7,019 nt of DNA. It comes from Pirellulales bacterium. Lineage in GTDB: Bacteria > Planctomycetota > Planctomycetia > Pirellulales > JAICIG01. Numbering within the stretch: position 1 is the stretch's first letter; every line of letters starts with the position of its first letter. The translations under genes and the position numbers were made by a program. The notes under the pieces are model-generated. The model made no database searches, had not been told where the DNA came from, and was given only the letters and a program-made list of their open reading frames with translations. The stretch spans positions 1 through 7,019 of the forward strand of contig JAICIG010000413.1 in assembly GCA_025924495.1 (NCBI GenBank), written 5' to 3'. Below, one piece after another: positions 5,791-7,019 of the stretch.

Positions 5791-7019
5791 TCAGAATAAA
5801 TGGCGCAGCGCGCGGGACCAGACGGAGAATTCCCGCAAGGAGGACCTCGCTATGTCAGCCACGCTCCAAACGTTTGTCATCACGGTGAATCCCGACGGAT
5901 CGCGACGAACCGGCTTCACGTGGTCCGAAAGCAGCGCTTTCAAAGCGGGGATTGCTCTCCGGTCGCTGATTTCTCCTAAAGCACGAGCCGCGTCCAGGCG
6001 AACAAAGGCATCGGCGTGGCGGGTCATCTCGATCAGCAAGGGCACGGCCTGCCGATCTGCAAGATGGCCGAGCGTTTTGACAAGGCAGTCGATCAACTCT
6101 ACGTCGCTCTCCTGGCGGAGCAGTTTAAGTAAGGCAGGAACGGCCTGCCGGCGCCTGGCATCGCGGATGGAGAATATCGCGTAGCGGCGAACGTACGGAT
6201 CGGGATCCTCGAGTAACTCCTCGGGGATCTCGCTCGCCGGACCTTTAAGCTCTCCTGCGGCCCAAGCTGCACTGCTCCTGATCTCTGCGTCGGCAGAACG
6301 GAACAGCGGCTCGACATGATATCGCCGCAGCAATCCAGCGCCCTTCAGCACGCGGAGGGCCGCGAAGACCACCTCTGGGCTGCTGTCGCGCAGAGCGTCC
6401 CGGGCCGCCGCTTCCAAGGTGGCGTGGTCGAGCTTGGCGTGAGCCGAGATTGCGGCGGTGCGGACCGACGGATCGAGGTCCTGCAACCGCTTCGCGATGT
6501 CGGCGCGGAACTTATGCGCGGCGCGCCCGCCAAGCAGCGAGATCGCCGACGCGCGAAGTTCCGCCGAGTCGCTGTCGAGCAGACCGCGCACCGCCTGTAG
6601 AGCGTTTTCAGACAGCTCCTTGATTCGATTCAACGTGCGCAGCGCCTCGAGTTGCGCCTGCGTCGAAGCGATGGGATGACGCACGGCCTCGACTAGTTCT
6701 TCCTCTCGACCGGGCAAGCCAAAGCCGAACCAAGAGTCGTCGTAGCCCCACAGCAGTTCGTCCAGCCAGCGTTCGTACCACGAAAGAAAATCGGCATTCC
6801 AGACGAAATACGGCGGCCCGCCGTCTTCATCCATGTAAAAGACGCGCCCGCGAGCTTGGCCGGAGACAACCAGATAGACGAGGTAAGTGCAGCCCATGTG
6901 GGCGATGGAGATCGCTCCTTGCAGCGATTCGTCGAAGCTGCAACCGAGCCGCTCTAGCCAATCGTCTCCCGTCAACATTTCCGGGTGCAGGGGGCAGGGC
7001 TTGGAGAGATAGTCGGGCG
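5791..7019 (-). CDS. SUKH (SMI1/KNR4)-like domain fused to HEAT repeats (5' truncated by window edge)
   Basis: The frame runs from the right edge to TGA 5793-5791, giving 408 full visible codons after an edge partial. An ATG at 6978 is not the start: the frame stays open upstream (PDYLSKPCPLHPE) and those residues continue the domain. The first ~90 visible residues look like the C-terminal half of a SUKH domain, with GCTYLVYLVVSG, RGRVFY and FLSWYERWLDEL as typical elements. From about residue 115 there are roughly eight HEAT/PBS-lyase-like repeats of about 30 residues, for example SPEVVFAALRVLKGAG and AFVRLDAARALGEISDR, ending in a short tail. HEAT repeats are protein-binding scaffolds; SUKH domains occur in toxin-immunity proteins and in general binding roles. 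No membrane segment is visible and the protein is probably cytoplasmic. No toxin gene is seen on the left side; the upstream neighbour is outside the window. Confidence 0.85.
   Translation of the reverse strand, partial: PDYLSKPCPLHPEMLTGDDWLERLGCSFDESLQGAISIAHMGCTYLVYLVVSGQARGRVFYMDEDGGPPYFVWNADFLSWYERWLDELLWGYDDSWFGFGLPGREEELVEAVRHPIASTQAQLEALRTLNRIKELSENALQAVRGLLDSDSAELRASAISLLGGRAAHKFRADIAKRLQDLDPSVRTAAISAHAKLDHATLEAAARDALRDSSPEVVFAALRVLKGAGLLRRYHVEPLFRSADAEIRSSAAWAAGELKGPASEIPEELLEDPDPYVRRYAIFSIRDARRRQAVPALLKLLRQESDVELIDCLVKTLGHLADRQAVPLLIEMTRHADAFVRLDAARALGEISDRRAIPALKALLSDHVKPVRRDPSGFTVMTNVWSVADIARSSLREFSVWSRALRHLF

Noticed and set aside
5837..6184. Plus-strand open frame of 110 codons with a strong AAGGAGG eight bases before its ATG at 5852.
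   Set aside because: It lies fully antisense to the end of the HEAT gene, where the minus-strand reading gives a normal family-like tail (VADIARSSLREF). The peptide is Ser/Arg-rich as expected of an antisense shadow, so the Shine-Dalgarno match is probably coincidence.
6976..6978. ATG as the start of the HEAT protein.
   Set aside because: The frame remains open to the window edge and the upstream residues fit the continuing SUKH-like domain, so the gene is truncated rather than starting here.

Overview
The window looks like chromosomal DNA of a planctomycete (Planctomycetota; the Pirellulales-type lineages fit best). The main reason is the central minus-strand gene pair: a very large exported cytochrome with the PSCyt1/DUF1587/DUF1595/DUF1592/DUF1588/DUF1585 domain series, followed directly by a Tat-exported DUF1552 protein. 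Both families are strongly expanded in Planctomycetes. The short hairpin-rich dispersed repeats between genes and the high-GC codon use agree with this. The assignment comes from recalled family signatures, not from a database search.

Layout from left to right. Positions 2-133 hold the C-terminal end of a plus-strand protein with a CPDC motif, cut by the window edge. Positions 134-471 contain no gene but carry a chain of short GC-rich hairpins (about 195-353) that looks like a dispersed repeat. Positions 472-768 (minus) encode a small uncharacterised protein of 98 residues. Positions 869-2209 (minus) encode the DUF1552 protein and 2252-5290 (minus) the large cytochrome; 42 bases separate them and they very likely form an operon transcribed right to left. 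Positions 5291-5790 are intergenic and contain three copies of a roughly 27-33 base repeat, two of them forming a long near-perfect inverted repeat. Positions 5791-7019 (minus) hold a HEAT-repeat protein whose N-terminal part is a SUKH (SMI1/KNR4)-like domain; its true start lies beyond the right edge.

How the genes may work together: the cytochrome has a Sec-type signal peptide and two CxxCH haem c motifs, and the DUF1552 partner has a twin-arginine signal, so both should act outside the cytoplasmic membrane. The pairing is conserved in the phylum, but substrate and reaction are not established. The HEAT/SUKH protein has no export signal in the visible part and is probably unrelated to the pair. 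Apart from the edges, the genes look intact. I see no CRISPR array, tRNA, rRNA, transposase or phage gene, and no clear evidence of a previously undescribed multi-gene system. The most noteworthy items are the uncharacterised 380-residue middle of the cytochrome, the two repeat elements, the SUKH-HEAT fusion and the orphan 98-residue gene.
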